Shown one piece after another: positions 45,361 through 53,207 of a DNA stretch of 64,000 bases. The DNA comes from Amycolatopsis taiwanensis DSM 45107. Lineage in GTDB: Bacteria > Actinomycetota > Actinomycetes > Mycobacteriales > Pseudonocardiaceae. The position numbers and the translations under genes are program-made. Numbering within the stretch: the first letter of the stretch is position 1; every line of letters starts with the position of its first letter. The notes under the pieces were generated by a model, which was given only the letters and a program-made list of their open reading frames with translations, was not told where the DNA came from and did not search any database. The DNA lies in the NCBI RefSeq assembly GCF_000519205.1, contig NZ_JAFB01000016.1:1-64000 (forward strand). Direction: 5' to 3'.

Positions 45361-47368
45361 CCTCGGCGTCCGGATCGGAGACCACGGGCTGGCCGGCCGC
45401 GGACGCGGGTGCGCGACGACGGCCGGGAACGGCGGTCAGCGCCGCGAACAACACCGCGGCGATCTCCACGAGCAGCAGAACGTCGCGCAGCGTCGACGAA
45501 TGCTCGACGATGACCGTGGACACCGTGGGCGGCACCGCGACCGCCACCTGATGCCCCCAGGCCGGCACGATCGGCGTCACCTGCCCATCGACCGTGGCCC
45601 GCCAGCCGGGCTCGACCTCGGCACCGAGCACGAGCAACCGTCCCGGCACGCCCTCGGACACCCGCACCCGCACGGACGGCAGGCCGGCCTCGACCGGTGT
45701 CACGCCCAGTGTCGAGGTCGGCGACGTGCCGGTGACGGACTGCTTGGCGACTCCGGGTGGGACCAGCACGACCTGGCCGGCGGGCGGCAGCAGCCGCAGC
45801 ACCTGCCGCCCGTCACGGGTCGGCGACTCAGTGGCCACGAGATCGGGTGCGAGCGCGACGATCGGCGAGGCCTCGGCGCCGTGCGGCAGGACCACGAACA
45901 GCGCCCCGGAGGCCGCGGCGCCCGACAGCGCGGCGCGTGTCGAGCCCGTCGAAGGTTGCTCCAGCGCGATCTGCCAGCTCGCGAGCCGGTCCGGGGCACC
46001 CGGGGCGAGGGCGAGCTGATCGTCACCGAAGAGCGGAAGCCGCCCGCCGGACTGGCTCGGCAGCTGGTCGCCTTCGCCGAGCACGAGCACGGACCGGCCG
46101 GTGCGGGCGAGCTCGTCGGCCTGGGCCACGGCGAGCCGGTCACCGCCGCCGGCCTGCAATGGACCACCCCGGCCGCCGAGGAACGCGCCCACCCCGACCA
46201 CCACGACCAGCACGGCCCACGCGATGCCGAGCGGCCTGGGCAGCCGTGGCGGTCCACCGGAGAGGACCAGCCACAGCAGGCCCGCGCCGATGACGAGCAG
46301 GGGCACGCCGGCGAAGCCGGGCGCCGGTGCGCCGCCCTGTACCGGCTTCACCAGCACGAGCTGGACCACGGCCAAGCCGCAGACACCGGCCACGGCCACG
46401 CCGAGCCCGGGGCCGGCCAGTGATCTCGGCCGCAGCACGACGGCGACCACCGCGGCGACCACGACCACCAGGCCGACCGGCAGCGCGCCCGGGCCGCCGG
46501 GGTCGAGACCAAGCAGTTCGGCGGGGGTGGCGGGCGCCGCCGGGCCGCCGAGGCCGTGCAGGAGCAACGCGGGCTCGTTGACCACCACCGTCGGCCACGG
46601 CAGCAGCAGCGCCAGCGGCAGCAGCACCACGATGACGACCGAGGCGACCCGCCGGAGCAGGGCCCGCCGGCCGCCGTCCGGCTCGGTGGGCAGCACGACG
46701 AACCCGGTGACCAGGCCGAGCAGCGCGAGCCCGTGTGCGAGCGGCGAGAACGCACCGAGCAGCGCCACCCCCAGCGCGCACCAGGACGACCGGTGCAGCC
46801 ATCCCCGGCCGCCACGGGCCAGCACCGCGGCGATACCGGCGATCACCGGGGGCAGCAGGATGTGCACGGCGACGACGTCCAGGCGCCCCTGGGCCACGGC
46901 GGCGGTCGCTGGCGGCAGGAGGGCGTAGCTCGCCGCGGCACCGGCCCGCGCCCAGCGCGCGACCGGCAGTGCCCGCGTGGCGGCGTAGGCGGTCAGCCCG
47001 GCGAGCGGCGCATCGCCGAGCAGGAGCACGGCGACGAGTGCGGGCGGGCCGCCCAGCGGCGTGAAGATCGCACCGAGCGCACCCAGCACGGCGAATGCGG
47101 TGGGCGCGGAACTGGCCGTGCCGCCCCCGACCGGGTGCCAGCCGGAGAGGTAGGCCGACCACAGTTCGCCGGCGCCACCGACCGGCAGCAGCCGGCCGCC
47201 CGCGAGATCGAGGCCGAGCCGGTGCCCGTTGACCAGCAGGCCCAGCGCCGTCAACACGACCAGCAGGCTCAGTGGCGGCGCCACCCTGGCGGCCAGGGAC
47301 GGGCCATCCCCTGACTTCTGCACGAGTGGCCCGTTCCTGCCGATTTTCGGGAGTAACGGGTCACTCAT
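45344..47368 (-). CDS. Membrane protein resembling the C-terminal half of GT2 glycosyltransferases
   Basis: A 674-residue protein with about 12 helices up to residue 400 (GELWSAYLSGWHPVGGGTAS is a recognisable segment), a soluble beta domain at about 430-600 and a last helix near 640. In related actinobacteria this part follows an N-terminal GT2 domain in proteins of about 1100 residues encoded beside whiB2. That catalytic domain is missing here. The ATG at 47368 and the first 16 codons come from a 48-bp dispersed repeat. It may be a 5'-truncated gene; an alternative start is GTG at 47413. Confidence 0.65.
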   Translation of the reverse strand: MSDPLLPKIGRNGPLVQKSGDGPSLAARVAPPLSLLVVLTALGLLVNGHRLGLDLAGGRLLPVGGAGELWSAYLSGWHPVGGGTASSAPTAFAVLGALGAIFTPLGGPPALVAVLLLGDAPLAGLTAYAATRALPVARWARAGAAASYALLPPATAAVAQGRLDVVAVHILLPPVIAGIAAVLARGGRGWLHRSSWCALGVALLGAFSPLAHGLALLGLVTGFVVLPTEPDGGRRALLRRVASVVIVVLLPLALLLPWPTVVVNEPALLLHGLGGPAAPATPAELLGLDPGGPGALPVGLVVVVAAVVAVVLRPRSLAGPGLGVAVAGVCGLAVVQLVLVKPVQGGAPAPGFAGVPLLVIGAGLLWLVLSGGPPRLPRPLGIAWAVLVVVVGVGAFLGGRGGPLQAGGGDRLAVAQADELARTGRSVLVLGEGDQLPSQSGGRLPLFGDDQLALAPGAPDRLASWQIALEQPSTGSTRAALSGAAASGALFVVLPHGAEASPIVALAPDLVATESPTRDGRQVLRLLPPAGQVVLVPPGVAKQSVTGTSPTSTLGVTPVEAGLPSVRVRVSEGVPGRLLVLGAEVEPGWRATVDGQVTPIVPAWGHQVAVAVPPTVSTVIVEHSSTLRDVLLLVEIAAVLFAALTAVPGRRRAPASAAGQPVVSDPDAEVNLPR
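47321..47368. repeat. 48-bp dispersed repeat, copy 1
   Basis: This block differs from the one at 62848-62895 at only four or five positions and has the same orientation. Its ends are imperfect inverted repeats, GAGTGGCCCGTT and AACGGGTCACTC. On the minus strand it supplies the ATG and codons MSDPLLPKIGRNGPLV of the neighbouring gene. Confidence 0.75.
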
Positions 47369-47636
47369 GCCGGTGCTCGTCCCGAAGCGCGCCGGTCCGG
47401 CGCGTTCGGTCACACACGTCGAACAGGCAGGTCACGGTTGGAAAGCAGCCTCTCAGTCCCATTGCGAGCCCCAGGTGCGGGTGATCCCGCAACATACCGC
47501 GCACGGTTGCGCACGGAACTCGGGCATGGCGCCATGGGTCGTGCTTGCTCCTTCGCGATAGTCCGCGCGCGACCGCAAGTGTCATGCCATGCACCCGCCG
47601 GCGCGACGGAGCCCGCACGCCTTGACCAAACGCTGC

Positions 47637-47960
47637 CTAGACGGCGCGCTTCTTCAGTTTCCTTCGTTCACGTTCGGACAACCCGCCCCAGATGCCGAAG
47701 CGCTCGTCGTGCTCCAGGGCATACTCGAGGCACTCGCCCTTGACCTCGCACCCTTGGCAGATGCGCTTGGCCTCGCGGGTCGATCCGCCTTTCTCCGGAA
47801 AAAACGCCTCCGGGTCGGTCTGCGCGCACAGCGCACGCTCCTGCCACTCCGGTGGTTCGGCCGGGTCGAAGATCTCGGTGAGGTCGCCCAGGTCGAACTC
47901 CGGGCCCTCTCCCCAATCCACGACGTGCCCCCGTTCCCTTCCGTTCGTTTCCAACCGCAC
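47637..47960 (-). CDS. whiB2: WhiB2/WhmD-type iron-sulfur regulator
   Basis: A 107-residue Wbl protein with cysteines at 45, 68, 71 and 77 for the [4Fe-4S] cluster, the turn GIWGG and the basic tail ERRKLKKRAV. The WDxG-type N-terminus VVDWGEGPEFDL is typical of WhiB2, the orthologue of WhmD and Streptomyces WhiB, required for septation. GTG at 47960 is preceded by GGAGGAGG, the best ribosome site; a GTG at 47921 would shorten it by 13 residues. The glycosyltransferase-type neighbour supports the call. Confidence 0.92.
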   Translation of the reverse strand: MRLETNGRERGHVVDWGEGPEFDLGDLTEIFDPAEPPEWQERALCAQTDPEAFFPEKGGSTREAKRICQGCEVKGECLEYALEHDERFGIWGGLSERERRKLKKRAV

Positions 47961-48053
47961 GTCCGCCTCCTCCGCGTCCACGCACTCCCCAGGCTGGCGG
48001 TGTTGAATGCCGTCCTCGTCGCCCCCTTGCCAGCAACGAATAACAGCAATGTG

Positions 48054-48069
48054 ATTACACCTGTGTAAT
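48054..48069. promoter_or_regulatory. Perfect 16-bp palindrome upstream of whiB2
   Basis: ATTACACCTGTGTAAT is a perfect palindrome apart from the CT centre, in the 290-bp divergent gap between whiB2 and the M50 protease gene. Reading towards whiB2 it lies about 17 bp ahead of TGTTAT, a plausible -10 element, so a bound protein would cover the -35 region. The binder is unknown. Confidence 0.5.
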
Positions 48070-48250
48070 GCGGTGAGGTCAAGCGGAGTAGCGAGTTTGG
48101 GGGACACCTGGAGGCGGATCGCGCAAGGTGACACGCCGAGCCAAACGGACGCTGTCTGTCCCACATACAGGACAAACCAGGCCCACGGCCGGCCGTGGCC
48201 AACTGCTCCCTTTCGCTCCCCTTCACCGGTGGATAGGACAAACTGGAGAC

Positions 48251-49015
48251 GTGCAGCGATCAGCGGTCCGCCCCAGTCCCCTCTTCTTCGGCCTTCTCGC
48301 ACTCACCGTAGTCGGTGGCGTACTGGCGGCTCTCAGCAATCCCACCACAACCTCCGACGCGATGTTGACGGCCGGGGTCTTCCTGCTCGTGATCGGCGGG
48401 TGGGCGGTCTCCCTCACCCTGCATGAGTTCGGTCACGCCTTCCTCGCCTTCAAGGGCGGGGATCACAGCGTCGCCGCCAAGGGGTACCTGAACATGGACA
48501 TCCGGCGCTATGCCGACCCCGTGCTGTCCCTGGTGCTCCCGCTGGTGTTCCTGGCCATCGGCGGCATCCCGCTGCCCGGTGGCGCGGTGTGGATCAACCG
48601 CTGGGCACTGCGGACCCGGGCGACGGCGTCCTGGGTCTCCCTGGCCGGCCCGCTGACGAACGTGGCGCTCGGAATCCTGCTGAGCCTCGCGGTGGTCTTT
48701 GTCCCGATGTCGCTTGGGCTCGCGATCGGCCTGTCCTACCTCGCCCTGCTGCAGATCCTGGCCTTCGTGCTGAACATCCTGCCGGTGCCTGGCCTGGACG
48801 GGTTCGGTGCGATCGAGCCCTACCTGTCGCCGGACGCTCGCGACTTCGCCGCGAAGGTCCGGCCGTGGGCGCCGCTCGCGCTGTTCGCGCTGCTCTTCGC
48901 CGCCCCGCCGGTGCGGGACGCGTTCTGGGCGCTGTCCAGCTTCATCTTCCGCGCCGTCGGCGGCGACGAGTACCTGGCGTACGTCGGACAGGTCACGTTC
49001 ATATTCTGGCGATGA
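48251..49015 (+). CDS. Site-2 protease family (M50) membrane peptidase
   Basis: A 254-residue intramembrane metalloprotease-like protein with six helices. The zinc motif is LTLHEFGHAFLA near residue 60 and the third ligand is in LNILPVPGLDGFG, near residue 185. It has no PDZ domain, placing it with small M50 proteases of unknown substrate. GTG at 48251 starts just ahead of the first helix. The gene lies divergent from whiB2, at the point where the gene order changes from the Rv32xx to the Rv11xx pattern. Confidence 0.87.
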   Translation: MQRSAVRPSPLFFGLLALTVVGGVLAALSNPTTTSDAMLTAGVFLLVIGGWAVSLTLHEFGHAFLAFKGGDHSVAAKGYLNMDIRRYADPVLSLVLPLVFLAIGGIPLPGGAVWINRWALRTRATASWVSLAGPLTNVALGILLSLAVVFVPMSLGLAIGLSYLALLQILAFVLNILPVPGLDGFGAIEPYLSPDARDFAAKVRPWAPLALFALLFAAPPVRDAFWALSSFIFRAVGGDEYLAYVGQVTFIFWR

Positions 49016-49028
49016 CTCGGCCCATGCA

Positions 49029-49436
49029 TCACTGACGTTTGCGCTCGGGCTTGACGGCCAGCGAGCCGCCGAGGGCCATGGCGGCCGGCAGTGCCCCACC
49101 GGCGAGCAGGAGCAGCGCGCGCCAGTCCTGGATCAGCACCTGGTCCCCGCCCGGCCCGAACAGTCCGAGCGCCAGCACGGTCAGCACCCAGACGACGAGC
49201 GGGGCGAACGCGGCCCGGGGATGCACCAGCCGGCCCGCGGAGGACACGAGCAACGGGGTGGTGAGCACGGCGACGAGCACCGTCACCGGGACCGGGATCC
49301 AGCCCGCGAGCGGCAGCAGCGTGCCGTCCAACCGGAGCGGGAGGAAGAACAGCTCGAGCGCCGCGAGCAGCACGGTGTCGATCACCAGCACCGCGAGGAC
49401 CACCCAGCCCAGCGGCCGGATCTCCTTCACCATCAC
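49029..49436 (-). CDS. Membrane protein coupled to mshB (Rv1171-like)
   Basis: A 135-residue protein with four helices (near 8-30, 40-62, 72-95, 102-125). Its GTG start overlaps the mshB stop in the tetranucleotide GTGA, so translation is coupled to mshB. Rv1171 has the same size and position beside mshB in M. tuberculosis. No function is known. Confidence 0.8.
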   Translation of the reverse strand: MMVKEIRPLGWVVLAVLVIDTVLLAALELFFLPLRLDGTLLPLAGWIPVPVTVLVAVLTTPLLVSSAGRLVHPRAAFAPLVVWVLTVLALGLFGPGGDQVLIQDWRALLLLAGGALPAAMALGGSLAVKPERKRQ

Positions 49437-50179
49437 AGCCCTCCGAACAGATCCGTCGCCGCCCCGTCCGCGGGCCCCTGGGCAAGCACGTAGCCCTCGC
49501 TCTCCGCGATCGGCTGGGGCACGCCGTTGGACAACGCGAAGTTGGGCGGGCGCACCGTGACCTGGGTCGCATGAGCCCGCAGTGCGGCGATCTTCGCGGC
49601 CAGCTGGGCGCGGATGTCGATCACGGTGCTCGCCTCGCGTTCGGCGCCCGGCACCGCGCCGCCGGGCGCGGCGATGTGGAAGACGCGGCGGACCGACGAC
49701 GCGTCCCGGACCGCGGCCATGGTGACCTCGTGCGCCCGGATGTGGTCGGGGTGACCGTAGCCGCCGGACGAGTCGTAGGTGACCACCACCTCCGGCCTCC
49801 GCTCGTCGAGGATCTCCCGCAGCTGGGCTACCTGCTCGGCCAGCCGTCCGCCGGCGAACGCCCGCGGATGATTCGCGGCGGGGGTACCGGCCATGCCGGA
49901 GTCACGCCAGCGGCCGATACCGCCCAGATAGCGGTGCTCGGTCACCCGCAACGAGCGGAGCGCGGCCATCAACTCTCCCGCGCGGTAGCCACCGAGTTGG
50001 TCACCGGCCCACGAACCGAGCTGATCCAGACCGTGCGGAATGATCTCGCCCTCCTCGCCGAGCGTGCAGGTCACCACGGTCACGTCGGCGCCGGAAGCGG
50101 CGTACGCGGCGATGGTTCCGCCGGTGGTGATGCTCTCGTCGTCCGGGTGGGCATGGACCAGCAACAGCCTTCGGGTCAC
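49433..50179 (-). CDS. mshB: Mycothiol deacetylase MshB
   Basis: A 248-residue LmbE/PIG-L-family zinc deacetylase, N-terminus RRLLLVHAHPDDESITTGGT with the metal-binding His, Asp and Asp of HPDD, and the second site in SGGYGHPDHIRAHEVT. It deacetylates GlcNAc-inositol in mycothiol synthesis. It is shorter than the about 300 residues of mycobacterial MshB, lacking part of the C-terminus, so a related mycothiol S-conjugate amidase-type role cannot be excluded; the neighbouring Rv1171-like gene favours MshB. Start is GTG at 50179. Confidence 0.85.
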   Translation of the reverse strand: MTRRLLLVHAHPDDESITTGGTIAAYAASGADVTVVTCTLGEEGEIIPHGLDQLGSWAGDQLGGYRAGELMAALRSLRVTEHRYLGGIGRWRDSGMAGTPAANHPRAFAGGRLAEQVAQLREILDERRPEVVVTYDSSGGYGHPDHIRAHEVTMAAVRDASSVRRVFHIAAPGGAVPGAEREASTVIDIRAQLAAKIAALRAHATQVTVRPPNFALSNGVPQPIAESEGYVLAQGPADGAATDLFGGL

Positions 50180-50248
50180 GAGATGAGAATATTTGCCTCG
50201 TCCCGGCCATCGTCGAAGCGACCTCGGTTATTCTCTCGCGAAAGTCCT

Positions 50249-50262
50249 ACCGACCAGTCGGT
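50249..50262. promoter_or_regulatory. TetR-type operator between mshB and the ABC ATPase gene
   Basis: ACCGACCAGTCGGT, a 6-bp perfect dyad around CA, lies 31 bp before the ATPase start and downstream of the -10-like TATTCT near 50230. Such ACCGAC-NN-GTCGGT sites are typical for TetR-family repressors. No tetR gene is adjacent. Confidence 0.5.
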
Positions 50263-50292
50263 GACGCACACATCCCCCACGAAGGGCCCCTG

Positions 50293-52074
50293 GTGAGTTC
50301 TGACGCGACGACGGCGAGACTGGCCGCCTCCGGTTCTGTTCTGTCCATCTCCGACCTGAAGATCAGCTTCACCACCGAAGACGGCGTCGTCGAGGCGGTC
50401 AAGGGCATCGGGTTCGATGTGAAGCCGGGTGAGATCGTCGCCGTCGTCGGCGAGTCGGGTTCGGGCAAGTCCGTGACCTCGATGTCGGTGCTGGGCCTGC
50501 TGCCCAAGACCAGCAAGATCGAGGGCCAGCTGGTCCTTGCCGACCAGGATCTGGGCGGTCTCAAGGACAAGGATCTGCGCAAGATCCGGGGCAACGACGT
50601 CGCGATGATCTTCCAGGAGCCGATGAGCGCGCTCAACCCGGTCTTCACGGTGGGCTGGCAGATCCGCGAAGCGCTGCGCGCGCACCAGGACATCGCCAAG
50701 GACGCCGCGAACAAACGAGCCATCGAACTGCTCGAAATGGTCGGCATCCCGAATCCCGAGGAACGGTTCAAGCAGTACCCTCACCAGCTCTCCGGCGGTC
50801 TGCGGCAGCGCGTGGTCATCGCGATGGCGATCGCCTGCGATCCCAAGGTGATCATCGCCGACGAGCCGACCACCGCGCTCGACGTGACCGTCCAGGCGGA
50901 GATTCTCGGCCTGCTGCGCAAGCTGCGGGACACCCTGAACACCGCGATCGTGCTGATCACCCACGACATGGGCGTGGTCGCCGACCTGGCCGACCGGGTC
51001 GTGGTGATGTACAACGGCGAGATCGTCGAGCAGGCGCCCGTGCGAGAGCTGTTCGCCTCCCCTCAGGAGGACTACACGAAGCGGCTGCTGGCCGCCGTCC
51101 CGGTCCTCGGGCAGCGCCCGGCGAGCGGACGGCTGCTCGCCGACTCGTCGCTGGACGTGTCCAGCGAGGAGTCGGCGAAGATCGCCGAGGAGATCCGGCT
51201 CGCCGACGCCGAACTCGAGAAGCAGATCGAACAGGACGCTCCCGCACTGGAGATCAAGGACCTGGTGCTGGAGTACCCAGGCAAACGCGGCCAGGCCCGC
51301 AACCGCGCGGTCGACGGCGTCTCGTTGCACATCAACAAGGGCGAAATCCTCGGCCTGGTGGGCGAATCCGGGTCCGGCAAGTCCACCGTCGGCCGGTGCG
51401 CCATCCGCCTGCTCAAGCCGACCCAGGGCACGGTTTCGATCGCGGGCCGCGACATCACCAAGCTGTCCACGAAGCAACTGCGGCCGCTGCGCCGCTACTT
51501 CGCCATCGTGTTCCAGGACCCGGCGTCCACTTTGGACCCGAAGATGACGATCGGCGAGTCGATCGCCGAGCCGATGATCCTGCACAAGATGTTCTCCGGC
51601 AAGGCGCTCAACGAGCGCGTCGCCTCCCTGCTGGACAAGGTGGAGCTGTCCGGGCACTACCGGAACCGCTATCCGCACGAGCTTTCCGGTGGCCAACGGC
51701 AGCGCGTGTCGATCGCCCGCGCGCTCGCGCTCGACCCGCAACTGCTGATCGCGGACGAGCCCACCTCGGCGCTGGACGTGTCGGTGCAGGCGCGGGTCCT
51801 GGACCTGTTCCTCGGCCTGCAGCAGACCCTCGGCTTCGCCTGCCTGTTCATCAGCCACGACCTGGCGGTCGTCGATCTGCTCGCCGACCGGGTCGCGGTG
51901 ATGCGGCGCGGCAAGTTGATCGAGCAGGGCTCGCGCGACCAGGTGCTGCACTCGCCGCAACAGGACTACACGAAGCGGCTGCTCTCCGCCGCCCCGGTGG
52001 CCGACCCGGTGGTGCAGGCAAAGCGTCGTGCCGCCTGGGAGGCCGGCAAGCTCGCCTCTGTCACCGGCGACTGA
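50293..52074 (+). CDS. Peptide ABC transporter, fused double ATPase (DppD-DppF type)
   Basis: A 593-residue protein holding two complete nucleotide-binding domains. First: Walker A GESGSGKS, signature QLSGGLRQR, Walker B VIIADEPT; second (from about residue 315): GESGSGKS, ELSGGQRQR, LLIADEPT. Each half ends with the oligopeptide-transporter module (QEDYTKRLLAAVP; QQDYTKRLLSAAP). It would power uptake through the permeases encoded at 54477-56424, which lie more than 2 kb away and on the other strand. GTG at 50293. Confidence 0.93.
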   Translation: MSSDATTARLAASGSVLSISDLKISFTTEDGVVEAVKGIGFDVKPGEIVAVVGESGSGKSVTSMSVLGLLPKTSKIEGQLVLADQDLGGLKDKDLRKIRGNDVAMIFQEPMSALNPVFTVGWQIREALRAHQDIAKDAANKRAIELLEMVGIPNPEERFKQYPHQLSGGLRQRVVIAMAIACDPKVIIADEPTTALDVTVQAEILGLLRKLRDTLNTAIVLITHDMGVVADLADRVVVMYNGEIVEQAPVRELFASPQEDYTKRLLAAVPVLGQRPASGRLLADSSLDVSSEESAKIAEEIRLADAELEKQIEQDAPALEIKDLVLEYPGKRGQARNRAVDGVSLHINKGEILGLVGESGSGKSTVGRCAIRLLKPTQGTVSIAGRDITKLSTKQLRPLRRYFAIVFQDPASTLDPKMTIGESIAEPMILHKMFSGKALNERVASLLDKVELSGHYRNRYPHELSGGQRQRVSIARALALDPQLLIADEPTSALDVSVQARVLDLFLGLQQTLGFACLFISHDLAVVDLLADRVAVMRRGKLIEQGSRDQVLHSPQQDYTKRLLSAAPVADPVVQAKRRAAWEAGKLASVTGD

Positions 52075-52111
52075 GCAACGGCCGACAGCCGCACGAACCC
52101 GGGAGTCGCAC

Positions 52112-52513
52112 GTGAATCCGCCCGTACCGGGGACGCTTCACCACGTCGAGTTGTGGGTGCCCGACCTGGACCGTGCCGTGGCCGGCTTCGGCTGGCTGCT
52201 CGGTGAACTCGGCTACACCGAGTTCCAGTCCTGGTCGGCCGGGCGCAGTTGGCGCCTCGGGCAAACCTACCTGGTCGTCGAAGTCTCACCGGATCTCGCC
52301 GCCGCCGAGCACGAGCGGTGCCGTCCCGGGCTCAACCATCTCGCCTTCCACGTCGGCGACCGTGCTCGCCTCGACCGGCTGGTCGCCGACGCGCCCGGGC
52401 ACGGCTGGCGGCTGATGTTCGCCGACCGTCATCCGCACGCGGGCGGCCCCGACCACGTCGCCGGCTACCTCGAGAACATCGACGGCTTCGAAATCGAACT
52501 GGTTGTCTCCTGA
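52112..52513 (+). CDS. VOC (glyoxalase/dioxygenase-like) family protein
   Basis: A 133-residue protein with the two beta-alpha-beta-beta-beta modules of the vicinal oxygen chelate fold: LHHVELWVPDLDRAVAGFGW with the first metal His, a central HLAFHVGDRARLD, and YLENIDGFEIELV with the C-terminal Glu. The substrate is unknown. GTG at 52112 follows GGGAG. It is 38 bp after the ATPase gene and may share its transcript. Confidence 0.85.
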   Translation: MNPPVPGTLHHVELWVPDLDRAVAGFGWLLGELGYTEFQSWSAGRSWRLGQTYLVVEVSPDLAAAEHERCRPGLNHLAFHVGDRARLDRLVADAPGHGWRLMFADRHPHAGGPDHVAGYLENIDGFEIELVVS

Positions 52514-52516
52514 GAA

Positions 52517-52915
52517 CTATCGGACGAGTTCGACCTCGCACGGCAGCCCGGACGCCTTACTCAACCGGATGTCGCCAGTGAGCAACGGAAGGCCCAGCCG
52601 CTGGGCCAGCACGGCATAAAGCCCGTCGTAGAACGAGATCGCGTGCCGGACAGTCCACGCATCGCCGAGCAGCACCACATGGTCGTAACGCTCGTCGATC
52701 AGTCCGCGAATCCCGTGCAGTCCGGCCAGGGCCTCCTCGCCGGTGATCTCGCCCCGCCGCTCCAGGCCTCGCAGAGCCTGCCCGACCTCCGCGTCGATGA
52801 GATACGGGGCATGCGTCCGGCTGCTGCCGATCAGCTTGCGGAGAGCCGCACCGACGGCGTCCTTGCGCGCCAGGCACGCCACCATCGCCGAAGCGTCAAT
52901 GACGTACTCACTCAC
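52517..52915 (-). CDS. PIN-domain toxin, second toxin-antitoxin pair
   Basis: A 132-residue VapC-like ribonuclease: YVIDASAMVACL with the first Asp, DAEVGQALRGL with the Glu, ISFYDGLYAVLAQRL with the third acidic residue, and LLTGDIRLSKA with the last Asp. The GTG start overlaps the antitoxin stop by 8 nt (GTGAGTGA). The pair lies between the VOC gene and the glycosidase gene, and interrupts the peptide-transporter locus. Confidence 0.85.
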   Translation of the reverse strand: MSEYVIDASAMVACLARKDAVGAALRKLIGSSRTHAPYLIDAEVGQALRGLERRGEITGEEALAGLHGIRGLIDERYDHVVLLGDAWTVRHAISFYDGLYAVLAQRLGLPLLTGDIRLSKASGLPCEVELVR

Positions 52916-53147
52916 CTCTGGCCTCGCGCAGCGTCTCGTCGATCGACTCGGCCGTCGCGCCCGGAGACGAACTCGTCGCCAACTGCTCCTCAATGAGCTT
53001 GAGGTACTCGGACTTTGTGCGCCGACGTGCAAGCTCGATCAACTGCTGACGCATGTAGGCCTGCAGGGACTGACCGGCGTCGGCCGCGCGACGCCGCAGC
53101 AACTCGGCAACGTCATCCGGCACATCCTTTACCTGAATAGTGCTCAT
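52908..53147 (-). CDS. FitA/VapB-like ribbon-helix-helix antitoxin
   Basis: A 79-residue antitoxin. The ribbon-helix-helix is STIQVKDVPDDVAELLRRRA with SLQAYMRQQLIELARR, as in FitA-type antitoxins; the tail ESIDETLREARGE would wrap the toxin. There is no ribosome site before the ATG; TATTAT ends 6 nt upstream, so the mRNA probably starts at the ATG itself. Confidence 0.83.
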   Translation of the reverse strand: MSTIQVKDVPDDVAELLRRRAADAGQSLQAYMRQQLIELARRRTKSEYLKLIEEQLATSSSPGATAESIDETLREARGE

Positions 53148-53165
53148 AGCGCCATAATAGCGCCA
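53146..53165 (-). promoter_or_regulatory. Operator/promoter of the second toxin-antitoxin pair
   Basis: ATAGCGCCA is repeated at 53146-53154 and 53157-53165, 11 bp apart, one helical turn. On the minus strand the stretch between contains TATTAT, the likely -10 element of the antitoxin. The core ATAGCGC also occurs in the operator of the first pair at 30732-30764. Confidence 0.5.
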
Positions 53166-53207
53166 GACCAACTTCGCATTGGCGCCAAAAGTCCACCCCC
53201 GGACCCG

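Noticed and set aside
48095-48140. WhiA sites (GACAC) upstream of whiB2
   Set aside because: Two GACAC pentamers occur, but such a short motif is expected by chance and they lie away from the likely promoter.
50180-50292. SigR promoter for mshB
   Set aside because: No GGAAT-N18/19-GTT on the minus strand upstream of mshB; the nearest GGGAT...GTC has the wrong spacing and bases.
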